Origin: Acidobacteriaceae bacterium
GTDB lineage: Bacteria; Acidobacteriota; Terriglobia; Terriglobales; Acidobacteriaceae
DNA: 5,260 nucleotides
NCBI GenBank assembly: GCA_003165855.1
Contig: PMXH01000512.1
Coordinates: 1-5,260, forward strand
Direction: 5' to 3'
Shown here piece after piece: positions 1-5,260 of the stretch; the first letter of the stretch is position 1, and each line of letters begins with the position of its first letter. The position numbers were made by a program, and so were the translations under genes. The notes beneath the pieces were generated by a model, which searched no databases, was not told the origin of the DNA, and saw only the letters and a program-made list of their open reading frames with translations.

Positions 1-326
1 GTTCGGTCTGGACTTTTGTCTCGGTGGGATGCCTGCTGGCGTTCGTCTTCAGCGCGGGATTAGCGGTGACGCTCGACTATTCGGATCGATCCTTCCGGAC
101 ACCGTCTGAGGTTTTGGCGGAACTCAAGATTCCGGTGTTGGCCGCTGTTCCATTTCACGCGAATGGGAAGAATGGTCGAAACGGGCACAACGGCAACGGG
201 AAAAACGGCAGCAACGGGAACGGCCATAACGGATCTCACAGCAGCGGAATCGATGGAGCGCAGGTAAACGCTGGAGCGACTGGAACAACTGATTCGGACA
301 GCACAATGTTCTCAGACCAGGACTAG
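1..326 (+). CDS. Polysaccharide co-polymerase (Wzz/GumC type), C-terminal fragment with Asn-Gly-rich tail
   Basis: The gene enters from the left edge; the reading frame is open from base 3, and the GTG at 24 lies inside a membrane segment, so it is not the start. The first ~24 visible residues (SVWTFVSVGCLLAFVFSAGL and on) form a hydrophobic helix, the expected second transmembrane segment. It is followed by the cytoplasmic 'DYSDRSFRTPSEV' and 'LKIPVLAAVP' pattern typical of Wzc/GumC/CapA proteins just after TM2. This family sets EPS chain length and export in the inner membrane, and its cytoplasmic tail contacts a P-loop partner, here the next gene 46 bases downstream. No kinase domain is fused: the protein ends in a hydrophilic tail with nine Asn-Gly pairs (bases 162-233), then a Ser/Gly/Asp-rich end. 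The family call is good; the substrate cannot be told. Confidence 0.82.
   Translation, partial: SVWTFVSVGCLLAFVFSAGLAVTLDYSDRSFRTPSEVLAELKIPVLAAVPFHANGKNGRNGHNGNGKNGSNGNGHNGSHSSGIDGAQVNAGATGTTDSDSTMFSDQD
162..233 (+). repeat. Asn-Gly low-complexity coding repeat
   Basis: Bases 162-233 encode nine Asn-Gly pairs separated by zero or one residue (Lys, Arg, His or Ser) in the cytoplasmic tail of the co-polymerase. The DNA unit is roughly AAYGGN with 6- or 9-base spacing and varied third bases (aat/aac, ggg/ggt/ggc/gga), so it is an imperfect rather than a freshly expanded repeat. The tract is probably disordered and basic to neutral. Confidence 0.85.
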
Positions 327-372
327 ATCGCTGTTCGAGAAAGACCATTTTTGGGGCCAAAAGGATCATTCA

Positions 373-1170
373 ATGAGCAAGAATTTTGAGCTGCTGCAGA
401 ATCTCGCCAAAGAGCGCGACCTGTTCGATACGGGCTCGGGCACTGGTACGGGCACGGGAACGAACACGGGAACGGCTGTCATCTCAGAGGCGCGTCCTGT
501 AGAAGTGAATCCCATGGGAGGTAGTCCCCTCCAACTGGCAGCGGATGAGGGGCAGAGGGACGAACTCGGAAAGCTGGTGCAGCGCGTTTTCCTGCAGCGC
601 GAGCCAGAGGCGTTTCGTTCCGTTCTGTTCTGCGGGACCGAGCCGGGAAACGGGTGCAGTTGGACTTGTGCCCGTGCTGCCGAGATCCTCGCGTCTCAGG
701 TAAGGGCGTCGGTTTGCGTCGTGGATGCCAATTTGCGCGCGCCCAGTCTGCACCGGGAATTCGGAGTCGAGAACCACCACGGTCTGTCTGATTCACTCCT
801 TGCCGGCGATCCCATCAGAAGCTTCATCAGCCCGGTTCGTCACAATCTTGCCATACTCAGCTGCGGGGCCAATCCCTCCAGCGGCCGGGCTTTGCTCAGT
901 TCCGATCGTATGCGCTCGCGCCTGGCGGAATTGAACCAGGAATTCGACTTCGTCCTGATTGACGCCAGCTCGGTCAGCATGGGGAATGAAACGGTCGCCC
1001 TCGGGCGTGCTGCAGACGGGGTCGTGCTGATCCTCAAAGCTAGCTCTTCGCGGCGGGACAGCGTACGCCAGACCATCCAGCAATTCGAGAATGCCAGCGT
1101 CCGCGTGCTGGGGGCAGTACTGAATCAGCGCACGTTTCCGGTTCCGGCTGGCCTCTATCACCGGCTTTAG
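373..1170 (+). CDS. CpsD/CapB-type BY-kinase homologue, probable pseudokinase (EPS regulation)
   Basis: This 265-residue protein has the fold and order of the cytoplasmic P-loop ATPase partner of EPS co-polymerases. A variable N-terminus with a Gly-Thr tract (residues 21-34) precedes a Walker A region at 88-96 (GTEPGNGCS), Walker A' at 115-122 (CVVDANLR) and Walker B at 194-200 (VLIDASS). Canonical BY-kinases have GxxxxGK[ST], DxDxR and DxxP. Here the Walker A Lys is Cys95, the second Asp of A' is Asn120, and the Pro after Walker B is Ser200. The only tyrosine is Tyr262, so the usual C-terminal Tyr cluster is absent. Tyrosine kinase activity is therefore unlikely; a structural or regulatory role with the upstream co-polymerase is inferred. 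The ATG has an AAGGA at 361-365, seven bases upstream. A ParA/MinD-like ATPase is the alternative but fits the context less well. Confidence 0.8.
   Translation: MSKNFELLQNLAKERDLFDTGSGTGTGTGTNTGTAVISEARPVEVNPMGGSPLQLAADEGQRDELGKLVQRVFLQREPEAFRSVLFCGTEPGNGCSWTCARAAEILASQVRASVCVVDANLRAPSLHREFGVENHHGLSDSLLAGDPIRSFISPVRHNLAILSCGANPSSGRALLSSDRMRSRLAELNQEFDFVLIDASSVSMGNETVALGRAADGVVLILKASSSRRDSVRQTIQQFENASVRVLGAVLNQRTFPVPAGLYHRL
433..474 (+). repeat. Gly-Thr low-complexity coding repeat
   Basis: Bases 433-474 encode alternating Gly and Thr (with one Ser and one Asn) at residues 21-34 of the BY-kinase homologue. The DNA is a run of six-base units close to GGNACG. The position, before the P-loop domain, suggests a flexible linker. 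Confidence 0.8.
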
Positions 1171-1265
1171 GCAGTCCTACAATCCCCCAGCATCCGGGGT
1201 CAACGCCGGCTTGGTTCTCAGAGATGTAACCCTTTCCGTTGTGACTTGAGGTCCCGAACACTGCA

Positions 1266-1901
1266 ATGAACGCAATTGGACAAGCAGCTGCAACCCCGAT
1301 TCAGCCCTTGCGCTCGAGTCTGTTCGCCAATATTGCAGCCGATATCAGAAGGGCAGCCCTGGATCGGAATCGAGAGCTCAAAGAGGAACAGCTTGGCTGG
1401 GCCGAGAACTTCAAAGCGTTTTGCCGCATGAGCACACAGGTGGTCGTGGCCTACCGCCTGATTCATTGGTTGCGGCGTCTACGAGTCCCAGTCCTGCGGC
1501 AACTTCTTCTGATCGCGGTAGGCGTGTATGAATCAGGATTAAGAGTGTTCACCGGCGTCATCATTGATCCCCACGCCGAAATCGGACCAGGGTTTCTGGT
1601 GCACACGCCTTACGCGGTGCTGGTGGGCGGGGCCCGGATCGGGGCAAACTGCACGGTGCAAAGCGGCGTGCTCATTTCCGCCGCCTCGCGTGGCATTGGA
1701 GATAACGTGTATTTTGGCGCTGGCTCCAAGCTGCTGGCGGATAGCAAGATTGGCAACAACGTAGTGATCGTCGCGAACAGTCTGGTGCTTACCGATGTCG
1801 CCGACAACACCACCATCGTGGGCGTGCCGGCTAGAATCCGCCTCCGAGGCGGCCGGCCGCAACGCTTCAAGAGAGCAGTCAACCCGAGCGATAAAAGGTA
1901 G
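1266..1901 (+). CDS. Left-handed beta-helix acyltransferase, serine O-acetyltransferase-like with altered active site
   Basis: The 211-residue protein aligns by eye with the C-terminal two thirds of CysE-type serine acetyltransferases. An amphipathic N-terminus (residues ~20-95, including YRLIHWLRRLRVP) leads into hexapeptide repeats from ~98 to 190 (IDPHAEIGPG, ARIGANCTV, IGDNVYFGAGSK, IGNNVVIVANSLVL), ending with the family signature VGVPARI at 185-191. His113 matches the catalytic His of the CysE 'DHATG' motif, but the preceding Asp is Val112. The later 'RHP' segment with the second active-site His is replaced by ISAASRGIGDN. This makes acetylation of free serine doubtful; an O- or N-acyl transfer to a sugar or carrier-bound acceptor is likelier in an EPS locus. 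It follows a 95-base gap with a poor ribosome site (GAGG at 1248-1251, 14 bases from ATG) and sits 28 bases before the dehydrogenase gene. Confidence 0.78.
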   Translation: MNAIGQAAATPIQPLRSSLFANIAADIRRAALDRNRELKEEQLGWAENFKAFCRMSTQVVVAYRLIHWLRRLRVPVLRQLLLIAVGVYESGLRVFTGVIIDPHAEIGPGFLVHTPYAVLVGGARIGANCTVQSGVLISAASRGIGDNVYFGAGSKLLADSKIGNNVVIVANSLVLTDVADNTTIVGVPARIRLRGGRPQRFKRAVNPSDKR

Positions 1902-1914
1902 TTATTCAGTCCCG

Positions 1915-1920
1915 AGGAGA
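1915..1920 (+). promoter_or_regulatory. Ribosome binding site deciding a TTG start
   Basis: AGGAGA lies 9 bases before the TTG at 1930. It supports TTG as start because in that frame the only upstream ATG (1795) lies 107 bases inside the preceding gene and would add 45 residues with no family resemblance. Confidence 0.65.
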
Positions 1921-1929
1921 GCAAGAGAC

Positions 1930-3075
1930 TTGGACTTTTCATGGAACGATGAGCAGGCGGCGCTTCGCCGGGAAATTACCCGCTTTGCCCAAAAGGAACT
2001 GAACGACAATCTCATTGAGCGCGACCGTTGCGAGGAGTTTTCGTGGGACGGCTGGAAGAAATGCGCGCAGATGGGCATTCAAGGCCTTCCCGTGCCCGAG
2101 GAATACGGCGGCAGCGGCGCGGACATTCTGACCACGGTTGCCGCTCTGGAGGCGCTGGGTTACGGCTGCCGCGACAATGGTCTGATTTTTTCCATCAACG
2201 CCCACATGTGGACCACCGAGATTCCACTGATGGCCTTTGGGACCGAGGAGCAGAAGCGAAAGTATTTGCCCAAACTGGTGAGTGGGGAATGGATCGGGCT
2301 TCACGCCATGACCGAGCCGCTGGCGGGTTCCGACGCCTACAGTCTGCGGACCCGGGCTGAGCGCAAGGGCGACCGCTATATCCTGAACGGCTCCAAGACG
2401 TTTATCACCAACGCACAACACGCCAACCTGTTTATCATCTTTGCCAACGTCGATCCTTCCCACAACCCTAACGGGGTCACGGCATTCCTGGTGGAAAAAG
2501 GCACGCCTGGGCTGAGTGTTGGCAACAAGCTGCACAAGATGGGCCTGCGCACTTCGCCGATGGCAGAAGTGGTAGTACAGGACTGCGAAGTTCCGGTTGA
2601 GAACATACTTGGCAAGGAAGGCGGCGGACAGGCCAGCTTCACGACTTCGATGGAGTGGGAGCGCACCTGCATCCTGGCAAGCCACCTGGGCATGATGCAG
2701 CGCCAACTGGAAAACGCCGTGAAGTATGCCCGCGAGCGCAACCAGTTCGGACAACCGATTGGAAAATTCTCCGCCATCTCGAACAAAATTGCCGACATGG
2801 AGGTGCGCCTGGAAACCGCCCGGCTTGTGCTTTACAAGGCGGCCTGGCTGAAAAGTCAGGGTAGGCATCCTTTGAAGGAAGTTTCGGTGGCCAAACTCTA
2901 CGTCAGCGAAGCAGCGGTTCAGAGCTGCCTCGATGCGATTCAGATTCTTGGCGGCTACGGCTACATGACCGAGTATGAAGTCGAGCGCGAACTGCGGGAT
3001 GCGATCTCCAGCAAGATCTACTCGGGCACTTCAGAAATTCAGCGAGTAATCATCGCGGGGCTGCACGGTCTGTGA
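1930..3075 (+). CDS. Acyl-CoA-dehydrogenase-family flavoenzyme, probable L-prolyl-[carrier protein] oxidase/dehydrogenase
   Basis: From TTG 1930 the protein is 381 residues and begins (M)DFSWNDEQ, the usual start and length of the acyl-CoA dehydrogenase family. Family signatures are AMTEPLAGSD (126-135, flavin/substrate loop), RNQFGQPIG (270-278) and QILGGYGYMTEYEVER (338-353). The C-terminal catalytic Glu of medium- and short-chain enzymes ('YEGT') is Ser365 here (YSGTSEIQR). Instead Glu244 in MEWERT (241-246) lines up with the helix-G base of isovaleryl-CoA dehydrogenase; I recall Glu244 as the base reported for the prolyl-ACP oxidase AnaB. With the proline-type adenylation enzyme 38 bases downstream and the carrier protein after it, the expected reaction is FAD-dependent oxidation of L-prolyl thioester on the carrier, by two electrons (pyrroline) or four (pyrrole). 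A general fatty or branched-chain acyl-CoA dehydrogenase is the alternative. The fold is certain, the substrate is inferred. Confidence 0.8.
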   Translation: MDFSWNDEQAALRREITRFAQKELNDNLIERDRCEEFSWDGWKKCAQMGIQGLPVPEEYGGSGADILTTVAALEALGYGCRDNGLIFSINAHMWTTEIPLMAFGTEEQKRKYLPKLVSGEWIGLHAMTEPLAGSDAYSLRTRAERKGDRYILNGSKTFITNAQHANLFIIFANVDPSHNPNGVTAFLVEKGTPGLSVGNKLHKMGLRTSPMAEVVVQDCEVPVENILGKEGGGQASFTTSMEWERTCILASHLGMMQRQLENAVKYARERNQFGQPIGKFSAISNKIADMEVRLETARLVLYKAAWLKSQGRHPLKEVSVAKLYVSEAAVQSCLDAIQILGGYGYMTEYEVERELRDAISSKIYSGTSEIQRVIIAGLHGL

Positions 3076-3103
3076 TGCGGGCGCGGCTGCTACCTAACAG
3101 AAT

Positions 3104-3110
3104 AAGGGAG
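3104..3110 (+). promoter_or_regulatory. Ribosome binding site for the adenylation gene
   Basis: AAGGGAG sits three bases before ATG 3114, with its AGGG core five bases away. This favours ATG 3114 over the in-frame GTG 3072 and ATG 3075 overlapping the previous stop; the extra residues from those starts (MMRARLLPNRIRET) do not resemble an adenylation-domain N-terminus. Confidence 0.6.
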
Positions 3111-3113
3111 ACC

Positions 3114-4697
3114 ATGGCTTACATTCTTCAACAACTGCTGAGCAAGAGCGCTGCCTTGTACCCCGATAAAATGGCGGTGTGGGCGCGGGAGAAGAGCCTC
3201 ACCTACCGCGAATTGGACGAGCGCTCCAACCAACTGGCACATCTTTTACGCCAGAACGGACTGAAGAAGGGCGACCGGGTCGGCTTGTACTTTCCCAAAG
3301 CTGTCGAATCGATCGTGTGCATGTTCGCTGTGTTGAAAGCAGGCGGCGTGTATGTTCCGCTAGATCCGCAGGCGCCGACGGATCGCATTGCCTACATCAT
3401 TAGCAACTGCGGCATTCGCATTCTGCTCACTAACTACGAGAAGCGACAGGGACTCGATGCCGGAACCCTGCAGGCGCTCGATCTCTGCGTACTGACCGAC
3501 CAGACGCCGAAAGCCAGCAACGGCGCCCACGTGATCCCGTGGACGATGCTGGCTGAGTTTCCAACGATGGAGCCCACCGCCGTCGAGTTAACGGAAATCG
3601 ATCTCGCTTACATCCTCTACACCTCAGGCTCGACCGGCCGACCAAAGGGAGTGATGCTGTCGCATCAAAATGCCCTTACCTTTGTCGAATGGTGCGCCGC
3701 TACCTTCCAGGTTCGCAGCGAAGATCGCCTCTCCAACCACGCGCCCCTGCATTTCGATCTTTCCGTTTTTGATGTCTATAACGCGATCGAGGCGGGTGCG
3801 ACGGTCTACCTGGTCACCGAAGACATGGCTCTGTTTCCGACCACGTTGGCCGGCTTCATCGAAAGCAAGCAGATCACAATCTGGTATTCGGTGCCTTCGG
3901 CGCTGATCTTGCTGCTGCTGCACGCGAATCTGAAGCCCGAAAAGCTACCTCATCTTCGAACTATTCTTTTCGCCGGCGAAGTCTTCCCCATGAAGTATCT
4001 GCGGCTATTGGCCGAATTGCTGCCTGCGGTGGAGCTATACAACCTGTATGGCCCGACCGAGACGAATGTGTGCACCTATTTCCGGGTTGAGAGGGAACGG
4101 CTGGCCGGTATGGATAAGCTGCCCATCGGAAAAGCCTGCGCCAACACGGAAGTGTTTGCGGTAAACGATCAGGACGAGGTCGTAACTGTTCCGGGGGAAA
4201 CCGGAGAACTGTTCGTGCGCGGTCCAGCCGTCACGTATGGCTACTGGGCCGACGCGGAGAAGACACAAAAGATGGTGGTCCCGAACCGCTTCCAACGGCA
4301 CTTTGAGGAAAAGATGTACCGGACAGGCGATCTAGTCATGCTAGGCGAAGACGGCTACTACTACTTCCTCGGCCGCCGTGACAGCATGATCAAGAGCCGG
4401 GGCTACCGCATCGAACTGGGCGAAATTGAGAGTGCGCTGTTGAGCCATCCTGGAGTAAGGGAAGCGGCCGCCGTCGCGATTCCGGATGAGCTGGTTGGAA
4501 ATCGCATTAAAGCGATAGTGGCGCCTCATGATTCGCAATCTTTGAAAAGTGTGGATCTTCAGCACTACTGTTCGTTGCGCATCCCGAAATACATGATTCC
4601 GGAGATCATCGAATTTTGTCCCGATCTGCCCAAGACCTCGACCGGCAAGATCGATCGCGTGCAGTTGGTTCGCAGCGCGATGCCGGTCGCGAGTTAG
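3114..4697 (+). CDS. Stand-alone NRPS-type adenylation enzyme, probable L-proline--[carrier protein] ligase
   Basis: This 527-residue enzyme carries the full set of adenylation motifs: A1/A2 LTYRELDE (29-36) and LKAGGVYVPLDP (74-85), A3 YTSGSTGRPKG (169-179), A4 HFDLSVFD (213-220), A5 LYGPTETNVC (311-320), A6 GELFVRGP (364-371), A7 YRTGD (402-406), A8 around GRRDSMIKSRGYRIELGEIE (420-439) and A10 LPKTSTGKID (505-514) with catalytic Lys512. No condensation, carrier or thioesterase domain is fused. Pocket residues aligned to PheA are Asp215, Leu216, Phe219, Tyr258, Leu285, Ala287, Leu311, Val319, Cys320, Lys512. The code DLFYLALVCK is, from memory, that of L-proline ligases of the PltF/RedM/AnaC group. 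Expected reaction: ATP-dependent prolyl-AMP formation and transfer to the phosphopantetheine of the small carrier protein encoded next. Alternatives: exosortase-associated AMP ligase or DltA-like D-alanine ligase; the code argues against both. Confidence 0.85.
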   Translation: MAYILQQLLSKSAALYPDKMAVWAREKSLTYRELDERSNQLAHLLRQNGLKKGDRVGLYFPKAVESIVCMFAVLKAGGVYVPLDPQAPTDRIAYIISNCGIRILLTNYEKRQGLDAGTLQALDLCVLTDQTPKASNGAHVIPWTMLAEFPTMEPTAVELTEIDLAYILYTSGSTGRPKGVMLSHQNALTFVEWCAATFQVRSEDRLSNHAPLHFDLSVFDVYNAIEAGATVYLVTEDMALFPTTLAGFIESKQITIWYSVPSALILLLLHANLKPEKLPHLRTILFAGEVFPMKYLRLLAELLPAVELYNLYGPTETNVCTYFRVERERLAGMDKLPIGKACANTEVFAVNDQDEVVTVPGETGELFVRGPAVTYGYWADAEKTQKMVVPNRFQRHFEEKMYRTGDLVMLGEDGYYYFLGRRDSMIKSRGYRIELGEIESALLSHPGVREAAAVAIPDELVGNRIKAIVAPHDSQSLKSVDLQHYCSLRIPKYMIPEIIEFCPDLPKTSTGKIDRVQLVRSAMPVAS

Positions 4698-4764
4698 CGC
4701 TCTCTACCGTTGATTCCGGGGCGTACGTTCGATTTGAAGTCCCAATCTTGACGTTCCAATCTTT

Positions 4765-4771
4765 AAGGAGG
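4765..4771 (+). promoter_or_regulatory. Strong ribosome binding site for the carrier protein
   Basis: AAGGAGG, close to the full anti-Shine-Dalgarno complement, lies 11 bases before ATG 4783. It is the strongest such site in the window, consistent with a carrier protein made in more copies than its enzymes. Confidence 0.65.
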
Positions 4772-4782
4772 AATTCCCAGCC

Positions 4783-5070
4783 ATGACCAGCGCAGGAAAC
4801 CAGGAAGTCGGCCAACCATCCGCCGTGATTAGAGACCAAATCCGCGAATTTGTTCGCGACAGCCTCGCCAGCCCGAAAGGCATCGCCTCGTTTACAGACA
4901 CAGAGTCGCTGACGGAAAACGGGGTTGTGGATTCGTTAGGAATTTTCCGGCTGGTGTCGTTCCTGGAAGACACCTTCGGAACGCGCATCAGCGATGAAGA
5001 AATTACGGCTCAGAACCTGAGCAGCATCGAGTTGATCGAGCAACTGGTGGTCTCAAAGCAGCAGAAGTAA
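4783..5070 (+). CDS. Acyl/peptidyl carrier protein, stand-alone
   Basis: The 95-residue product has a carrier-protein layout: helix I at ~14-28 (VIRDQIREFVRDSL), an acidic loop with DTESLTENGVV (39-49), then D50-S51-L52 opening helix II (DSLGIFRLVSFLEDTFG, 50-66), and later helices with ISDEEI (69-74) and SSIELIEQLV (80-89). Ser51 (codon 4933-4935) is the expected phosphopantetheine attachment site. Length and sequence fit small free-standing carriers such as PltL, RedO and AnaD rather than fatty-acid AcpP, whose DSLD helix is more acidic. It lies 85 bases after the adenylation gene and is the likely acceptor of the activated amino acid and the platform on which the flavoenzyme acts. A carrier for another acyl group cannot be excluded from its own sequence. 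Confidence 0.88.
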   Translation: MTSAGNQEVGQPSAVIRDQIREFVRDSLASPKGIASFTDTESLTENGVVDSLGIFRLVSFLEDTFGTRISDEEITAQNLSSIELIEQLVVSKQQK

Positions 5071-5143
5071 CTACAGCGAACCGAGAATTACATCCCGCAC
5101 CTCTTCCCCAGCATAGTTGCGAAGTTCTATTGAACTGATCCCT

Positions 5144-5149
5144 GGAGGA
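5144..5149 (+). promoter_or_regulatory. Ribosome binding site for the last gene
   Basis: GGAGGA is seven bases before ATG 5157 and supports that start; ATG 5163, two codons later, is a less likely alternative. Confidence 0.6.
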
Positions 5150-5156
5150 TTTCTCA

Positions 5157-5260
5157 ATGGGCATGATTCGTCGGCAAATGCTTTTGAACGTGCTCAAGCT
5201 GTTCGACTTGTTGCTGATGATTTTGTGCTTTGGGTTGGCCACGCTGATCGTGTCCAAGAC
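5157..5260 (+). CDS. Membrane protein, N-terminal fragment; possibly a polyprenyl glycosylphosphotransferase
   Basis: Only 34 codons are present before the window ends. The translation has a short basic N-terminus (MGMIRRQ) and then a hydrophobic helix at about residues 9-32 (LLNVLKLFDLLLMILCFGLA), so a first transmembrane segment is clear. The pattern resembles the start of exopolysaccharide polyprenyl glycosylphosphotransferases (WbaP/undecaprenyl-phosphate glucose phosphotransferase type), which transfer the first sugar phosphate to undecaprenyl phosphate and commonly lie in EPS loci. The fragment is too short to decide; an O-acyltransferase or a flippase could also begin this way. It follows the carrier gene by 86 bases on the same strand. 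Confidence 0.55.
   Translation, partial: MGMIRRQMLLNVLKLFDLLLMILCFGLATLIVSK

Noticed and set aside
1184..1199. CCCC/GGGG inverted repeat after the BY-kinase homologue, possible terminator
   Set aside because: Only four paired bases and no T-run follows, so a terminator is not supported. I see no convincing -35/-10 pair in the same 95-base gap either.
1795..1929. N-terminal extension of the flavoenzyme from ATG 1795
   Set aside because: It would overlap the acyltransferase gene by 107 bases, its residues look like out-of-frame translation, and the family start falls at TTG 1930.
1939..2868. 309-codon open frame on the - strand opposite the flavoenzyme gene
   Set aside because: It lies antisense to a gene with clear family motifs, and its translation shows no recognisable domain; it is explained by GC-biased codon use on the + strand.
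3072..3113. GTG/ATG starts for the adenylation gene overlapping the previous stop
   Set aside because: ATG 3114 has a better ribosome site, and the adenylation-domain homology begins right after it.
4742..4763. Direct repeat of CCAATCTT, 14 bases apart, just before the carrier-protein ribosome site
   Set aside because: Two copies of eight bases without symmetry or a nearby promoter; too short to call an operator.
3114..5070. D-alanylation (Dlt) or exosortase-associated ligase/carrier pair
   Set aside because: No DltB- or DltD-like gene or exosortase is visible, a dehydrogenase is present instead, and the pocket residues match the proline type; this could change with more flanking sequence.
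5123..5136. AGTTC-TATT-GAACT perfect inverted repeat between the carrier gene and the last gene
   Set aside because: A five-base stem with weak pairing and no T-run; such a hairpin is expected by chance at this scale, though it could mildly affect translation of the next gene.

Overview
The window looks like part of a bacterial exopolysaccharide (EPS) locus. All seven genes or gene fragments lie on the + strand and are closely packed, with no non-coding stretch longer than about 95 bases. GC content is moderately high by eye. The split of the polysaccharide co-polymerase and its P-loop partner into two genes, and a P-loop partner with an altered 'EPGNGCSW' Walker A, remind me of Acidobacteriota (Terriglobia). 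That assignment is inference from memory, not proof.

Layout, left to right. (1) The C-terminal end of a Wzz/GumC-type polysaccharide co-polymerase, with the second membrane segment and a cytoplasmic tail ending in an Asn-Gly repeat. (2) A CpsD/CapB-type BY-kinase homologue in which all three nucleotide-binding motifs deviate, so it is probably a pseudokinase. (3) A left-handed beta-helix acyltransferase related to serine O-acetyltransferase but lacking its second active-site His. (4) A 381-residue flavin acyl-CoA-dehydrogenase-type enzyme starting at TTG 1930. (5) A stand-alone NRPS-type adenylation enzyme. (6) A small carrier protein with a DSL phosphopantetheine site. (7) The first 34 codons of a membrane protein, possibly a polyprenyl glycosylphosphotransferase.

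The main discovery candidate is genes 4 to 6. The ten substrate-pocket residues of the adenylation enzyme, aligned by eye to PheA, read D-L-F-Y-L-A-L-V-C-K. As I remember it, this is the code of the stand-alone L-proline ligases (PltF/RedM/AnaC type). The dehydrogenase lacks the usual C-terminal catalytic Glu and has a candidate base at Glu244 instead, as expected for prolyl-carrier-protein oxidases (PltE/RedW/AnaB type). With the carrier protein this is a complete minimal set for loading L-proline and oxidising it to pyrroline- or pyrrole-2-carboxyl thioester, chemistry known from pyoluteorin, prodiginines, aminocoumarins and anatoxin. Finding it inside an EPS operon, next to an acyltransferase with an altered active site, suggests that a proline-derived heterocyclic acyl group may be attached to an exopolysaccharide or a lipid-linked sugar. 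The cassette call rests on sequence motifs; its link to the polysaccharide is inference from gene order.
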